Assembly (NCBI RefSeq): GCF_050749805.1
Contig: NZ_CP192738.1
Location: 1-64,000 of the forward strand
Direction of reading: 5' to 3'
DNA length: 64,000 bases
Source: Hahella sp018986435
GTDB lineage: Bacteria > Pseudomonadota > Gammaproteobacteria > Pseudomonadales > Oleiphilaceae
Both the position numbers and the translations under genes were made by a program. This document shows positions 17,566-27,104 of this stretch, piece after piece. Under the pieces are notes generated by a model, which ran no database searches, was not told the origin of the DNA, and was given only the letters and a program-made list of their open reading frames with translations. Within the stretch, counting starts at the first letter, position 1. Each line of letters begins with the position of its first letter.

Positions 17566-18486
17566 ATGTTATCAAACCCTGGCGCACCGACCCTGGATCA
17601 ACTGAAAGTGTTTTTGGCCGTGGTGGAAGTGGGCAGTTTCGCTGGCGCTGCGCGTAAACTGCATCGAGCGACCTCAGTGGTCAGCTACTCCATCGCCAAT
17701 CTGGAATCCCAGCTGGGCGTGCAGTTATTTGATCGTCATACCACGCGAAAACCTCAGTTGACTGACGCAGGACGCCTGGTTCTGTCGGAAGCGCGGCTGG
17801 TGCATAACGGCGTCAACAGCTTGCGCTCCAAGGTGAAAGGGTTACTGCAAGGCCTGGAGGCGGAGGTGCGTCTGGCGGTGGACGTGATGTTGCCCTCCAG
17901 CAGAGTGGTGGATGCGCTGAAGGCGTTCCGCGAGCAGTTTCCTACCGTATCTCTGAATCTGCGGGTTGAAGCTCTGGGTGGCGTTACACAGCTGGTGCTA
18001 AACGGCGAAGCTTCCATAGGCGTCAGTGGACCGCTCAATCCGGTGTTGGACAGGGTGGAAAGAATCAGCGTGGGATCTGTCGCCCTGATTCCCGTCGCCG
18101 CGCCTTCACATCCTCTGGCGACGGCGGGGAGCAATGCCCCTGGCGCGGGCAGAGAGCATACTCAGTTAGTCCTGTCTGATCGCTCTTCCCTGACCCGCAA
18201 TCAGGAGTTTGCGGTGATCAGCGCCCATACCTGGAGGCTGGCGGATCTGGGCTCTAAGCATATGTTGCTGAAAGAAGGGATAGGCTGGGGAAACATGCCG
18301 GAACCGATGGTGAGGGAAGACCTGGCGAATGGGCGGTTAGTGCGTTTGGATATGCCGGACGCAGCCTCCGTCACTTATCCGTTTGATGTCATCTACTTGA
18401 CGGAAAACCCGCCAGGACCTGCCGCCGCCTGGCTCATCGACAGGCTGGCTCAGCAGGCCGTTGCGGGTGGCGGCGGCGCGACTTAA
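17566..18486 (+). CDS. LysR-type transcriptional regulator
   Basis: About 306 residues with an N-terminal winged helix-turn-helix (TLDQLKVFLAVVEVGSFAGAARKLHRATSVVSYSIANLESQLGVQLF, given by residues about 8-54) and a C-terminal periplasmic-binding-like effector domain. ATG 17566 gives the usual LysR N-terminus; an upstream frame from 17455 runs into the divergent DoxX gene and has no family similarity. LysR regulators typically control the divergent neighbour, so the doxX-like gene is the predicted target. The effector is unknown. Confidence 0.9.
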   Translation: MLSNPGAPTLDQLKVFLAVVEVGSFAGAARKLHRATSVVSYSIANLESQLGVQLFDRHTTRKPQLTDAGRLVLSEARLVHNGVNSLRSKVKGLLQGLEAEVRLAVDVMLPSSRVVDALKAFREQFPTVSLNLRVEALGGVTQLVLNGEASIGVSGPLNPVLDRVERISVGSVALIPVAAPSHPLATAGSNAPGAGREHTQLVLSDRSSLTRNQEFAVISAHTWRLADLGSKHMLLKEGIGWGNMPEPMVREDLANGRLVRLDMPDAASVTYPFDVIYLTENPPGPAAAWLIDRLAQQAVAGGGGAT

Positions 18487-18567
18487 GCGGACTTCCTTCG
18501 GTGATATACAGTCTGGGCGTCAAATACCCAGGGTTAGTTAGTGTGTGCTCACAATCTGGGATACTCT

Positions 18568-19860
18568 TTATTTTCCGGTAAAAAAGCGCTTCATTACGGG
18601 AGTGAGCTTATCGTTGTAACGGGAAAGAGCCTCATCGTCTGACGTCAGAATGCGCAGATATTTCCAATACTTCTCACCCTCTTGAACGGCCAGATAGGAC
18701 ACATATAAGGGCATGGGGTCTGCGTCCTCAACCAGGGCGGTGAAAATGGCGACTCGCTTGTCCAGTTTCCATTCTTCATCGTCCAGGTCTTCTCCCAGAG
18801 AGGTCAAATCGGCGCGTACATAGTCCTCAAATTGCTGCGTAAAAGAATCTTTGTTGCGTCTCAGGCTGTCGCTGAACGCCAAACGAAGCACTTCATCCTC
18901 TTCCAGATTCTTCGGTTCATAGAAGCGATCCTCGTTGATGTTCATCACCAACTCAAAGTTCCGGGGAAGGTCTTCCTCCAGGTCCGACTCATCCATCCAA
19001 AACACGCCGCCCTCCAAAAAGGGACTGGTGCGATCGTTATAGCAGAAGCCAAATAATTTTCGCTCCTGCTCGCCATTATCGAAGTGCAACGTCAGGGTAT
19101 ATCCGGAAAGTTGATATTCTCCACGGTTTTTGGAACCGTCTCCGCCTTTCTTTTGGGAGTGGGTGAAAACGCCGGAGCCTGATCCCGCCGCCAATGACTG
19201 ATCTCCTGATGCGTCGCTGCTCGATTGCGCATAAACGGAGGTTCCTGTCATCGCGGAATAAGCGCCGCCGCTACCGGCGAGGCTGGAGCGGCCTTTGGTG
19301 AAGCGTCCGTCGCCCCGGAAAGTCCAGCGACGGGTGTTGACCGTGCTGCTCATACTGATCCCCGCCATGCCGTAAGCGACCATGTGGTAGAGGCGTCGGT
19401 GCAGGCGTTCGCCTTCGCGGGCGGGAACCAGACGGTCCGACTTTGAGAAAGTGCGCCACTCTTTTTCGTCATCAGGAATTTTCACCCGGTAACCGTCGTC
19501 ATCGCTTTCCCAGATTCCCCAGCGCGCAGGCTGTTCTTCCCGCGATGTTTCCACATCGAAATCTTCCGGCGGTACCCCCAGGGACTCATACGCGGAGCCG
19601 TCCTCCATCAGCAGTAGAATTTTATAATCCACCCGATAATTGGAAGCGACTATGCCTGACGTCGACTCACATATCAGTGCTTCGTAATCGTCGGGGAGTT
19701 CATACATCGGAAGCTCTGCATTGTTAACCGGTCCTGCCTGGGAGCCGGATTCTTGAAACGGAAGAGCCTCTTCTTCATCGCTGTCTCCCCAGGAAAAGTA
19801 AACCAGTAAAACCAGGACGGCGATGGCGATATTGCGATAAGCGGTCGATGACATGTTCAA
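18568..19860 (-). CDS. Membrane-anchored acidic protein of unknown function
   Basis: I do not recognise this 430-residue protein. It opens with one hydrophobic segment (IAIAVLVLLVYFSW, residues about 10-25) that could be an uncleaved anchor or signal peptide, followed directly by an acidic stretch (GDSDEEEALPFQE). Most of the protein is therefore predicted outside the cytoplasm. The middle (about 190-235) is Ser/Gly-rich and low in complexity (GSGGAYSAMTG, SSSDASGDQSLAAGSGSG), and two Cys residues (C64 and one near 274) could pair. TTG 19860 lies 6 nt after AAGGAG; ATG 19854 is the alternative. Confidence 0.7.
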   Translation of the reverse strand: MNMSSTAYRNIAIAVLVLLVYFSWGDSDEEEALPFQESGSQAGPVNNAELPMYELPDDYEALICESTSGIVASNYRVDYKILLLMEDGSAYESLGVPPEDFDVETSREEQPARWGIWESDDDGYRVKIPDDEKEWRTFSKSDRLVPAREGERLHRRLYHMVAYGMAGISMSSTVNTRRWTFRGDGRFTKGRSSLAGSGGAYSAMTGTSVYAQSSSDASGDQSLAAGSGSGVFTHSQKKGGDGSKNRGEYQLSGYTLTLHFDNGEQERKLFGFCYNDRTSPFLEGGVFWMDESDLEEDLPRNFELVMNINEDRFYEPKNLEEDEVLRLAFSDSLRRNKDSFTQQFEDYVRADLTSLGEDLDDEEWKLDKRVAIFTALVEDADPMPLYVSYLAVQEGEKYWKYLRILTSDDEALSRYNDKLTPVMKRFFTGK

Positions 19861-20068
19861 GTTCTTCTCCTTGCGGCAGGGCGACGCCGATGAGGAGGGC
19901 AGCGGCGTCTGGATGATTAAACAGGGCGATGATTACAGCATATTCTCGGCGCAGGTCATCTGGGAAAAACCCCAGGTTTTTCACCCCTGTGGAACTTGAA
20001 GGCCTAACGATGGTCTGTAAGAAGGAAGTGCGGGGGCGTGCGTTAACCATTGATTTACCCCCCGGGAT

Positions 20069-20083
20069 GGTTCTATATGAACC
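20069..20083. promoter_or_regulatory. Candidate operator palindrome upstream of the ArsR-type gene
   Basis: GGTTC-TATAT-GAACC is a perfect inverted repeat with an AT-rich centre, placed 47 bp before the ArsR-type start codon. Such regulators usually repress their own promoter through short palindromes like this. The assignment is inference. Confidence 0.45.
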
Positions 20084-20129
20084 TTGTCGTTAAAAACAAT
20101 TAGAACTGATAAGCGTAGTAGGGACTATT

Positions 20130-20504
20130 ATGAGTACGGATAATGTGTTTAAGGCTCTGTCCTCCACCCCCCGTAGAAGAATTCTGGCGTACCTCTCCAA
20201 GTCGCCGCTGACCGCGGGAGAAATCGCCGACCGATTCGATATCTCCAAGCCGGCCATCTCCAAACATCTTTCCATATTATTGGCGTCAGGGCTGGTGCAG
20301 GAAGAAAAAAAAGGACTTTATGTCACTTACTCTCTGGTAGAGGAAAATGTCGCTAACGCACTGATGAGCTTTCTTTCCGAAGTTTGCTCACTTAATCGTT
20401 TTACCCAAGAGGAGAGCGCAGATAGCGACGTTTTGTGTGAACCTGCGCAGGAAGAGTCCGAAGGCGAACAAAACGCCTTTACGGCAATAGTGGAAAAGTC
20501 GTGA
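20130..20504 (+). CDS. ArsR/SmtB-type winged-helix repressor
   Basis: A 124-residue regulator with the family core: VFKALSSTPRRRILAYLSKSPLTAGEIADRF followed by the recognition helix DISKPAISKHLSILLASGLV and the beta wing EEKKGLYVTYSL. There is no CxC-type metal site in the recognition helix, so it resembles the SdpR/autorepressor branch rather than a metal sensor. An acidic C-terminal tail (EEESADSD-like) follows, which includes one Cys. Its start codon is 269 bp from the divergent unknown membrane protein, which may be a target. Confidence 0.88.
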   Translation: MSTDNVFKALSSTPRRRILAYLSKSPLTAGEIADRFDISKPAISKHLSILLASGLVQEEKKGLYVTYSLVEENVANALMSFLSEVCSLNRFTQEESADSDVLCEPAQEESEGEQNAFTAIVEKS

Positions 20505-20527
20505 CGCTCAAGCGCCACGAGACTTTT
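20494..20527. terminator. Bidirectional terminator between the ArsR-type gene and fumC
   Basis: AAAAGTCGTG and CACGAGACTTTT form an almost perfect stem around a GCGCT/AGCGC-like centre, with A and T runs at the two sides. It overlaps the last codons of the ArsR-type gene and lies between two convergent genes, so it can end transcription from both. Confidence 0.75.
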
Positions 20528-20547
20528 CTTAAGCGGTGAGGCGACGC

Positions 20548-21924
<1,377 letters not shown>

Positions 21925-21943
21925 ACGGTCTCTCCTGAGTGTT

Positions 21944-22318
21944 TCAGCCGGTCAGGCTGGCTTGAAAGAAATGGCTGGTGGTTCTGAGTTCGTAGAGGAA
22001 CTCATTTAGCTGGCGGCGGCGGGACTCGCCATCGGCGATGCGGCTCAGCGCCGCCAGGGGGCGATAAATCTGATCCATGCACAGCGTTCGCCAGTGGCCG
22101 GGAATCAGATCGTCCGCAAGCGTGTCCAACAAGAGCCGGAACTCTGCGGCGTACAACCGCCAGCGACTGGCGGCGCAGGCGGGCGTCAGGGTTTCTTCCA
22201 TCGACAGCCACAAGGGCAGTAACTGCGGATTGTCCGCTTCTGTGGCGTAGCGGATCTTGCGGCGTAGTTCGCGGATCGCCGGCTCTTGTGTGTCGAAGCC
22301 GTGAAGTGTCCCTGTCAT
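21944..22318 (-). CDS. fagA: FagA-like protein (Fur-associated, upstream of fumC)
   Basis: A 124-residue, probably cytoplasmic helical protein (MTGTLHGFDTQEPAIRELRR..., W-rich centre PLWLSMEETLTP and FRLLLDTLADDLIPGHW). I assign it mainly by context: in Pseudomonas the Fur-regulated operon is fagA-fumC-orfX-sodA, and fagA encodes a protein of similar size directly before fumC. Here the next gene after fumC is in the opposite direction, so orfX and sodA are not present. Its molecular role is unknown. Confidence 0.7.
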   Translation of the reverse strand: MTGTLHGFDTQEPAIRELRRKIRYATEADNPQLLPLWLSMEETLTPACAASRWRLYAAEFRLLLDTLADDLIPGHWRTLCMDQIYRPLAALSRIADGESRRRQLNEFLYELRTTSHFFQASLTG

Positions 22319-22340
22319 GAATCGGATGTTAAGTTTATTA

Positions 22341-22359
22341 ATTGATAATGATTATCATT
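22341..22359. promoter_or_regulatory. Fur box upstream of fagA-fumC
   Basis: The sequence ATTGATAATGATTATCATT closely matches the 19-bp Fur consensus GATAATGATAATCATTATC and contains the palindromic core TGATAATGATTATCA. It lies 23-41 bp before the fagA start codon, overlapping the probable promoter, so iron-loaded Fur is predicted to repress the fagA-fumC operon. Confidence 0.9.
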
Positions 22360-22399
22360 TAACTCTGAGCCGAAGCGGACTGTCAAGCCGGGACGTCCA

Positions 22400-23956
22400 T
22401 TAAGTCCCGGGTTTCAGGCCCGCCACCAAGCGGGCGGCTTTTAACATCTGCTCCTGCATCCGCTTATACAGGCTCAATCGCTGTAGAGCCTGATTCATCG
22501 TAGTTAACTTGAGCGTTTTCTCCAGCGCGTCGTCCAGCAATCTCTGCTTGGCCTCACGATATGAGAGTTCCGCCTGAGCCGCGCTGTCAGCGCCTTCCTG
22601 CGCCGTTTCCGTCACAATGGAGGGATGGCAATACAGATTCAGCCAATCGTTCATAGGGGCGGTCAGAGAGCGATCCAGCGATGGTTCCTGCTCTACTTCA
22701 TCCAGCGTCTCCAGGAGATTATAGGCGTATTGAATCACTTGCAGGCACTGAGGCAGCTGTTGCGTCAGCGGCAGTCTTAGCGGCTGATGCAGAATATTAG
22801 TGATGTGCTGGTTGAGTTCATCCAACAGCTCTCTCAGTTCGCGACGGGTTTCCAGCGTGCGGTGGTCGCCGGGGTTGAGCAGCGAATTCTGGATATGGGC
22901 GGACAGCAGCCCCTGAAAACGCTCCAGCTCCATGACGACGGCGTGAATGGCGACATCCGGCACCACGATGGCGCTCTTATCAAGGTGTTGCAGGGAGAGC
23001 ACTTTGCCGCCTTTCTGAAAGCGGGTTTTCAACCACGCGGTCATTGGCGTCCCCAACGGCCACATCAGAGCGACGCCCAACAGGTTGAAAACAGTATGGA
23101 AGGCCGCCAGCAAAACTGCAGGGTTATTCAGGTCCTGGCGCATGCCGCTAAGCGCCCCCAGCGCCCACAGAAACAAAGGCAGCATCGCCAGGGCGGCTGC
23201 GCCGGTGATGAGGTTGAATAACACATGCGCCAAGGACAGACGTTTCGCGTTGGCGGTGGCGCCGAAGGAGGCCAGAATGGCGGTGGAAGTGGTGCCGATA
23301 TTCGCCCCAATTACCGCCGCCGCTCCCGCTTCCAAGGGCAGCATCTTGCCTGCGATGGCGGTCAGAATAATGGCGATAGCGGCGCTGGAGGATTGCATCA
23401 GCACGGTCAGCACGATGCCGACCACCACCATCCATAGCAGAGAGAGGTTGTCTCCAAAGTTGAGGTTATCCGTAAAATTAGCGCCCAATCCTTCAAAGGC
23501 GGACTTCATGGCGTCGATGCCCAGGAACAGCAAGCCGAAGCCGGCGATGGCGGTTCCTGCGGCTTTCAGACGGGGGCTGCGACCGCCGAGATGAATGAAG
23601 GCGCCGATGCCGATTAACGGCAAAGCGTAAGCGTCGATTTTAATACTGAAGCCCAGTAGCGCCACCAGCCAGGCGGTCAATGTGGTGCCGACATTACTGC
23701 CGAAAATGACCCAGGTGGCGTGTTCAAACATCAAGAGACCCGCGTTAACGAAACCCAGGGTCGCGACCGTGACGGCGCTGGAAGACTGCACCAGGGCCGT
23801 GATGGCCACGCCGCTGGCAAGGGCTCGCGAACGTGTTGATGTCCAGCGACTGAGCATGACCTCCAGCGCGGGACCGGCGGCGAGTTTGAGGCCGTCCGTC
23901 AACAAGGTCATTCCCAGCAAAAACAGGCCGACGCCTCCCAAAAAATGCGCGAGCAT
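22400..23956 (-). CDS. Na/Pi cotransporter family protein with PhoU-like tail
   Basis: A 518-residue membrane protein of the NptA/PNaS (SLC34-like) family. The two inverted half-repeats each carry the substrate motif QSSSA, at 57-61 and 188-192, and the SNVGTTLTAW and ANIGTTSTAIL segments follow them. Residues about 330-518 are soluble and helical, resembling the PhoU-like domain of bacterial members. It probably moves phosphate with sodium; export or import direction is not known for this branch. It ends just before the Fur box, and no gene partner is evident. Confidence 0.9.
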   Translation of the reverse strand: MLAHFLGGVGLFLLGMTLLTDGLKLAAGPALEVMLSRWTSTRSRALASGVAITALVQSSSAVTVATLGFVNAGLLMFEHATWVIFGSNVGTTLTAWLVALLGFSIKIDAYALPLIGIGAFIHLGGRSPRLKAAGTAIAGFGLLFLGIDAMKSAFEGLGANFTDNLNFGDNLSLLWMVVVGIVLTVLMQSSSAAIAIILTAIAGKMLPLEAGAAAVIGANIGTTSTAILASFGATANAKRLSLAHVLFNLITGAAALAMLPLFLWALGALSGMRQDLNNPAVLLAAFHTVFNLLGVALMWPLGTPMTAWLKTRFQKGGKVLSLQHLDKSAIVVPDVAIHAVVMELERFQGLLSAHIQNSLLNPGDHRTLETRRELRELLDELNQHITNILHQPLRLPLTQQLPQCLQVIQYAYNLLETLDEVEQEPSLDRSLTAPMNDWLNLYCHPSIVTETAQEGADSAAQAELSYREAKQRLLDDALEKTLKLTTMNQALQRLSLYKRMQEQMLKAARLVAGLKPGT

Positions 23957-24047
23957 TCCTTATTTCTCCCCTACTACGTGTTTTATTTATGCGGCGGACA
24001 AAAGTCGTGTCCGCCTGTTCGTTAATCAATATAGATGGCCATAAAGC

Positions 24048-26180
24048 TCAGTCGCATGAAGTCAGGCTGTTGATCCAGTCTTGAATCAGGACGCCGCCTT
24101 CCGTATCGACTTGATGACTCGCCAGCGGCGGCATCCGGTATTCGCCAGGGTGGGTCATACGCAGATAAATCAGCGACATGGATGCGTCTCCCGGAGAGAT
24201 CAGCTTCGCATTGTCGACGCCGATATCGCCGTTCAATGGCTCCTGGTCGCAGGCCTGGGTCGAAGACAGCGCTGTCGAAAAGCGTAGGTCCATCGTGCTC
24301 TGCGACGTGCCGCCGGGTTGATGGCAATTGGCGCAGTTACTGTGCAGATAAGCACGGGCCCGTCGTTCCAGCGGGGCGTTGTCATTACTGCTGACGGGAA
24401 GCGCGTTGGCCAGATGCGCGTCGCTCAGTGGCGCTGAGAAGACGTTGATACGCGCCAGAGTCTGCAGCTGGTTGGCGCGTATGCGGCTTTGCGGATAGAT
24501 CAGCTCCCGGTTCAACTGCATAGTCTCCAAACCCAGGCTGAAACCCGCGGCGCTCGTGTGGCATTGAGCGCATTCGCCTGAACCGGGAAAGCGCCAGGTT
24601 TGTCCGCTGTAATCCACGTCCTTGCCTTCCGCGACCAGCGTGGCGTCTGTTTTCGTCTCATTCCACTGATAACTGTAGCCGCGCCAGTCACCTTCCGCCC
24701 GTTTCATGAATAGGCGGGTTTCGATAATGGCGCCGTTGAGGTAGAAGTGTTTGACCAGCACGGAGCCGTCGGGAAACAGAAAGTCTCCCGCTGCATTGAC
24801 GTCAATATAGGTATTATTGGGCAGCGCGAAAAAACGTTGTTTGTCTGCGCCATCGGACCAGAACGGCTCAATGACGGTGTAGGGAATGAGCCCGGATGCA
24901 GGTTGCGTGGGATTATCGGGATTGACGCAGCCGGTTTGCGATAATAACTCTGGGACGTTATCAGAGTCTCCGCTTGAGGTGTCCGGATCAATGCGAAAGA
25001 GGCCGGAAAAAGTGACCACGTAGAGCTCCCCATCCGCTCCTTCTGCGAAAGACGCGACGTTGCGGCCGCTTTCCAGCAGGGTCTCCCGGTCATAGCCGCC
25101 GCTGCCATTGGCTCTCAATCCCCAAAGGATTCCCGAACCGAAGTCGGCAAACACATAGACGCCTTTAAGACCAGGAATGGCGTCGCCGCGATAGACATAA
25201 CCCCCAGTGATGGAGATGCCCTCGGAATGGTCGTATTCCGCCACTGGCGCTATATAAGGGCCAGTGCTTGTGCAGCTGTTACCGGTGCGGTGCATGCCTT
25301 CGTAACAGCGCCAACCGTAGTTACCGCCAGAGGTGATGATATCCACCTCTTCATACTGACCCTGGCCGACATCGCCCAACCATAAGTCGCCAGTGTCCCG
25401 ATCAAAACTCCAGCGCCAGGGATTGCGCAGACCGTACGCGTAGATTTCCGGTAGCGCGCCGGGCACGTTATTACCGGAAGCGGGAGAGCCATCGTCATTC
25501 AGGCGCAACATGGAGCCTAGTAGTGTGGAAACGGTCTGACCATTATTGTCGGGATCGTTGCCGGAGCCGCCGTCACCCAGGCCGTAATACAGCAAATTGT
25601 CTGGACCGAAAGCGATGTGGCCGCCGTTATGGTTGGAATAGGGTTGGCTGACTTCAATTAGATTGTCCCGCAGCAGATCGCCGCCGCTATCGGAGCGTAG
25701 AGATTGACCGTTGTCCGCGCTTTCGAATCGGGCCACAAAGGAGGTCATACCTGAGACGTTTTCCGTGAAGGAAAAATAGAGATAGCCGTTTTCGGCGAAG
25801 TTCGGGTGAAATGCCATGCCGAGTAACCCGCACTCGCCGCAAGTACTGAGATTGTAGTGCTCGGAGAGGTCAATCAGCGTGGTGCGGGTGTTGTCGTTGA
25901 GGTTCACCCGGTAAACCCGTCCCCGTTGCTGCACGACATAAAAAATATTAGTCAGGCTGGGATGGGGCAGCATCAGAATCGGGCTGGAGAAGTCCATATC
26001 CTGTGCAATGGGGGTAAGTTTGATGGCGCTGGAGCCGCTACTGTCGAACGCCAGACAAGTCGTATTATCCGGTCGCTCAGACAAGCCCACCGGGGTATCC
26101 TCGCTCTGGTCTGAACCGCCAGATCCGCAACCCGTCATAACCAGAACTAAAGCAGAGACAAGTAGAACACGCAGCATCAT
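24048..26180 (-). CDS. Lipoprotein: sugar-dehydrogenase propeller plus two-haem cytochrome c region
   Basis: About 710 residues. The signal peptide ends in the lipobox VMTGC (Cys18), so the protein is membrane-anchored by lipid outside the cytoplasm. Residues about 45-390 resemble the glucose/sorbosone dehydrogenase (PQQ-type) beta-propeller: LLGMAFHPNF, GLRNPWRWSFD, LWLGDVGQGQYEEVDII, GGNYGWRCYEG. The C-terminal part has two haem-c motifs, CAQCH (537-541) and CANCH (616-620), matching the family of combined propeller and cytochrome proteins known as conserved hypothetical HNE_0200-type. It could oxidise a sugar or alcohol and pass electrons to its own haems. ATG 26180 has GGAGGAGGA upstream. 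Confidence 0.82.
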   Translation of the reverse strand: MMLRVLLVSALVLVMTGCGSGGSDQSEDTPVGLSERPDNTTCLAFDSSGSSAIKLTPIAQDMDFSSPILMLPHPSLTNIFYVVQQRGRVYRVNLNDNTRTTLIDLSEHYNLSTCGECGLLGMAFHPNFAENGYLYFSFTENVSGMTSFVARFESADNGQSLRSDSGGDLLRDNLIEVSQPYSNHNGGHIAFGPDNLLYYGLGDGGSGNDPDNNGQTVSTLLGSMLRLNDDGSPASGNNVPGALPEIYAYGLRNPWRWSFDRDTGDLWLGDVGQGQYEEVDIITSGGNYGWRCYEGMHRTGNSCTSTGPYIAPVAEYDHSEGISITGGYVYRGDAIPGLKGVYVFADFGSGILWGLRANGSGGYDRETLLESGRNVASFAEGADGELYVVTFSGLFRIDPDTSSGDSDNVPELLSQTGCVNPDNPTQPASGLIPYTVIEPFWSDGADKQRFFALPNNTYIDVNAAGDFLFPDGSVLVKHFYLNGAIIETRLFMKRAEGDWRGYSYQWNETKTDATLVAEGKDVDYSGQTWRFPGSGECAQCHTSAAGFSLGLETMQLNRELIYPQSRIRANQLQTLARINVFSAPLSDAHLANALPVSSNDNAPLERRARAYLHSNCANCHQPGGTSQSTMDLRFSTALSSTQACDQEPLNGDIGVDNAKLISPGDASMSLIYLRMTHPGEYRMPPLASHQVDTEGGVLIQDWINSLTSCD

Positions 26181-26266
26181 GCATTCCTCCTCCGGCGCTG
26201 TATTAAGCGTAACGCATACCACCAGGGGAATCAGTATGGAATTTGGCCGATTATGAGGGGGAATTT

Positions 26267-26278
26267 GGGGGGGGGGGG
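26267..26278. repeat. G12 homopolymer tract
   Basis: Twelve consecutive G (C on the minus strand), 87 bp upstream of the lipoprotein start codon. Such tracts slip during replication and are also prone to sequencing error. Confidence 0.9.
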
Positions 26279-26306
26279 TGATCTGGATTCTGTGAATGCT
26301 CTGGAA

Positions 26307-26336
26307 GGCCCTTCGACAGGCTCAGGGCGAACGGGG
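26307..26336. repeat. Dispersed palindromic intergenic repeat (VRPEPVEG type)
   Basis: The core CCCTTCGACAGGCTCAGGGC, followed by GAACGGGG, is a short repeat I recognise from intergenic regions of many proteobacteria. When falsely translated it gives the peptide VRPEPVEG, seen here on the minus strand. GCCCT and AGGGC at its ends form a hairpin. Only one copy is in this window. Confidence 0.7.
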
Positions 26337-26381
26337 ATTATGTTAGAGATGGGAAGTAAACAATGGGTTGGGATGTGTACA

Positions 26382-26458
<77 letters not shown>

Positions 26459-26509
26459 TAAACTGTGCCGCATAACATAGATAATGCGGCGGTTAAAATC
26501 AAGCTTCGT

Positions 26510-27085
26510 TTAGCTCTCTGAATGGCTCTCTTTGAGCTTTGTGATGGCATAGTTGGCGAAGTCCGCCAAGTTGGTAAAAACGGGGACGCCGTCCAGTTCT
26601 TCAGGCGCGAGTTTGACCAGGGTGCGCTCGCCTTTGCCGGTTTTCACCAGCACAGGCTGGCAACCTGCAGCGCGGGCGGCGCCGATATCGCCGACGTTGT
26701 CGCCGACAAACCAGGCGTCAGCGGCGGACATGCCGGTTTCTTCTTCAATTCTGCGCACCAGGCCGGGCTTGGGTTTGCGACAATCGCATTGATCGTCCGG
26801 CACATGGGGACAGAAGGCGATGGCGGCGATGGCGCCGCCATGCTGCGCGACCAGATTGAGCAATTTGGCGTGCATCCTGCCCAGCTCGGCTTCATCGAAA
26901 TAGCCGCGTCCCAGACCGCTTTGGTTGGTGGCGACGGCGACGGTGAAGCCCGCAGCGGATAAGGCCGCGATAGCTTCAATACTGCCCGGAATCGGCCGCC
27001 ATTCCTGTTCCGACTTGATGTAGTCGTCGGAGTCTTCGTTGATGACGCCGTCCCGGTCCAATATCAGCAGTGTATTGATGCTCAC
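26510..27085 (-). CDS. gmhB: D-glycero-beta-D-manno-heptose 1,7-bisphosphate 7-phosphatase
   Basis: Removes the 7-phosphate in ADP-heptose synthesis for the LPS inner core. This 191-residue HAD-superfamily protein has the nucleophile motif LDRDGVIN near residues 8-15, the TNQSGLGRGY region, the zinc-binding CPHVPDDQCDCRKPKPG loop that marks GmhB, and the GDNVGDIGAARAAG motif with the last acid residues. It follows glyS by 19 bp in the same direction, the arrangement also seen in Pseudomonas. Confidence 0.94.
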   Translation of the reverse strand: MSINTLLILDRDGVINEDSDDYIKSEQEWRPIPGSIEAIAALSAAGFTVAVATNQSGLGRGYFDEAELGRMHAKLLNLVAQHGGAIAAIAFCPHVPDDQCDCRKPKPGLVRRIEEETGMSAADAWFVGDNVGDIGAARAAGCQPVLVKTGKGERTLVKLAPEELDGVPVFTNLADFANYAITKLKESHSES

Positions 27086-27104
27086 CCGCTCTTCCCTGTG
27101 TGGT

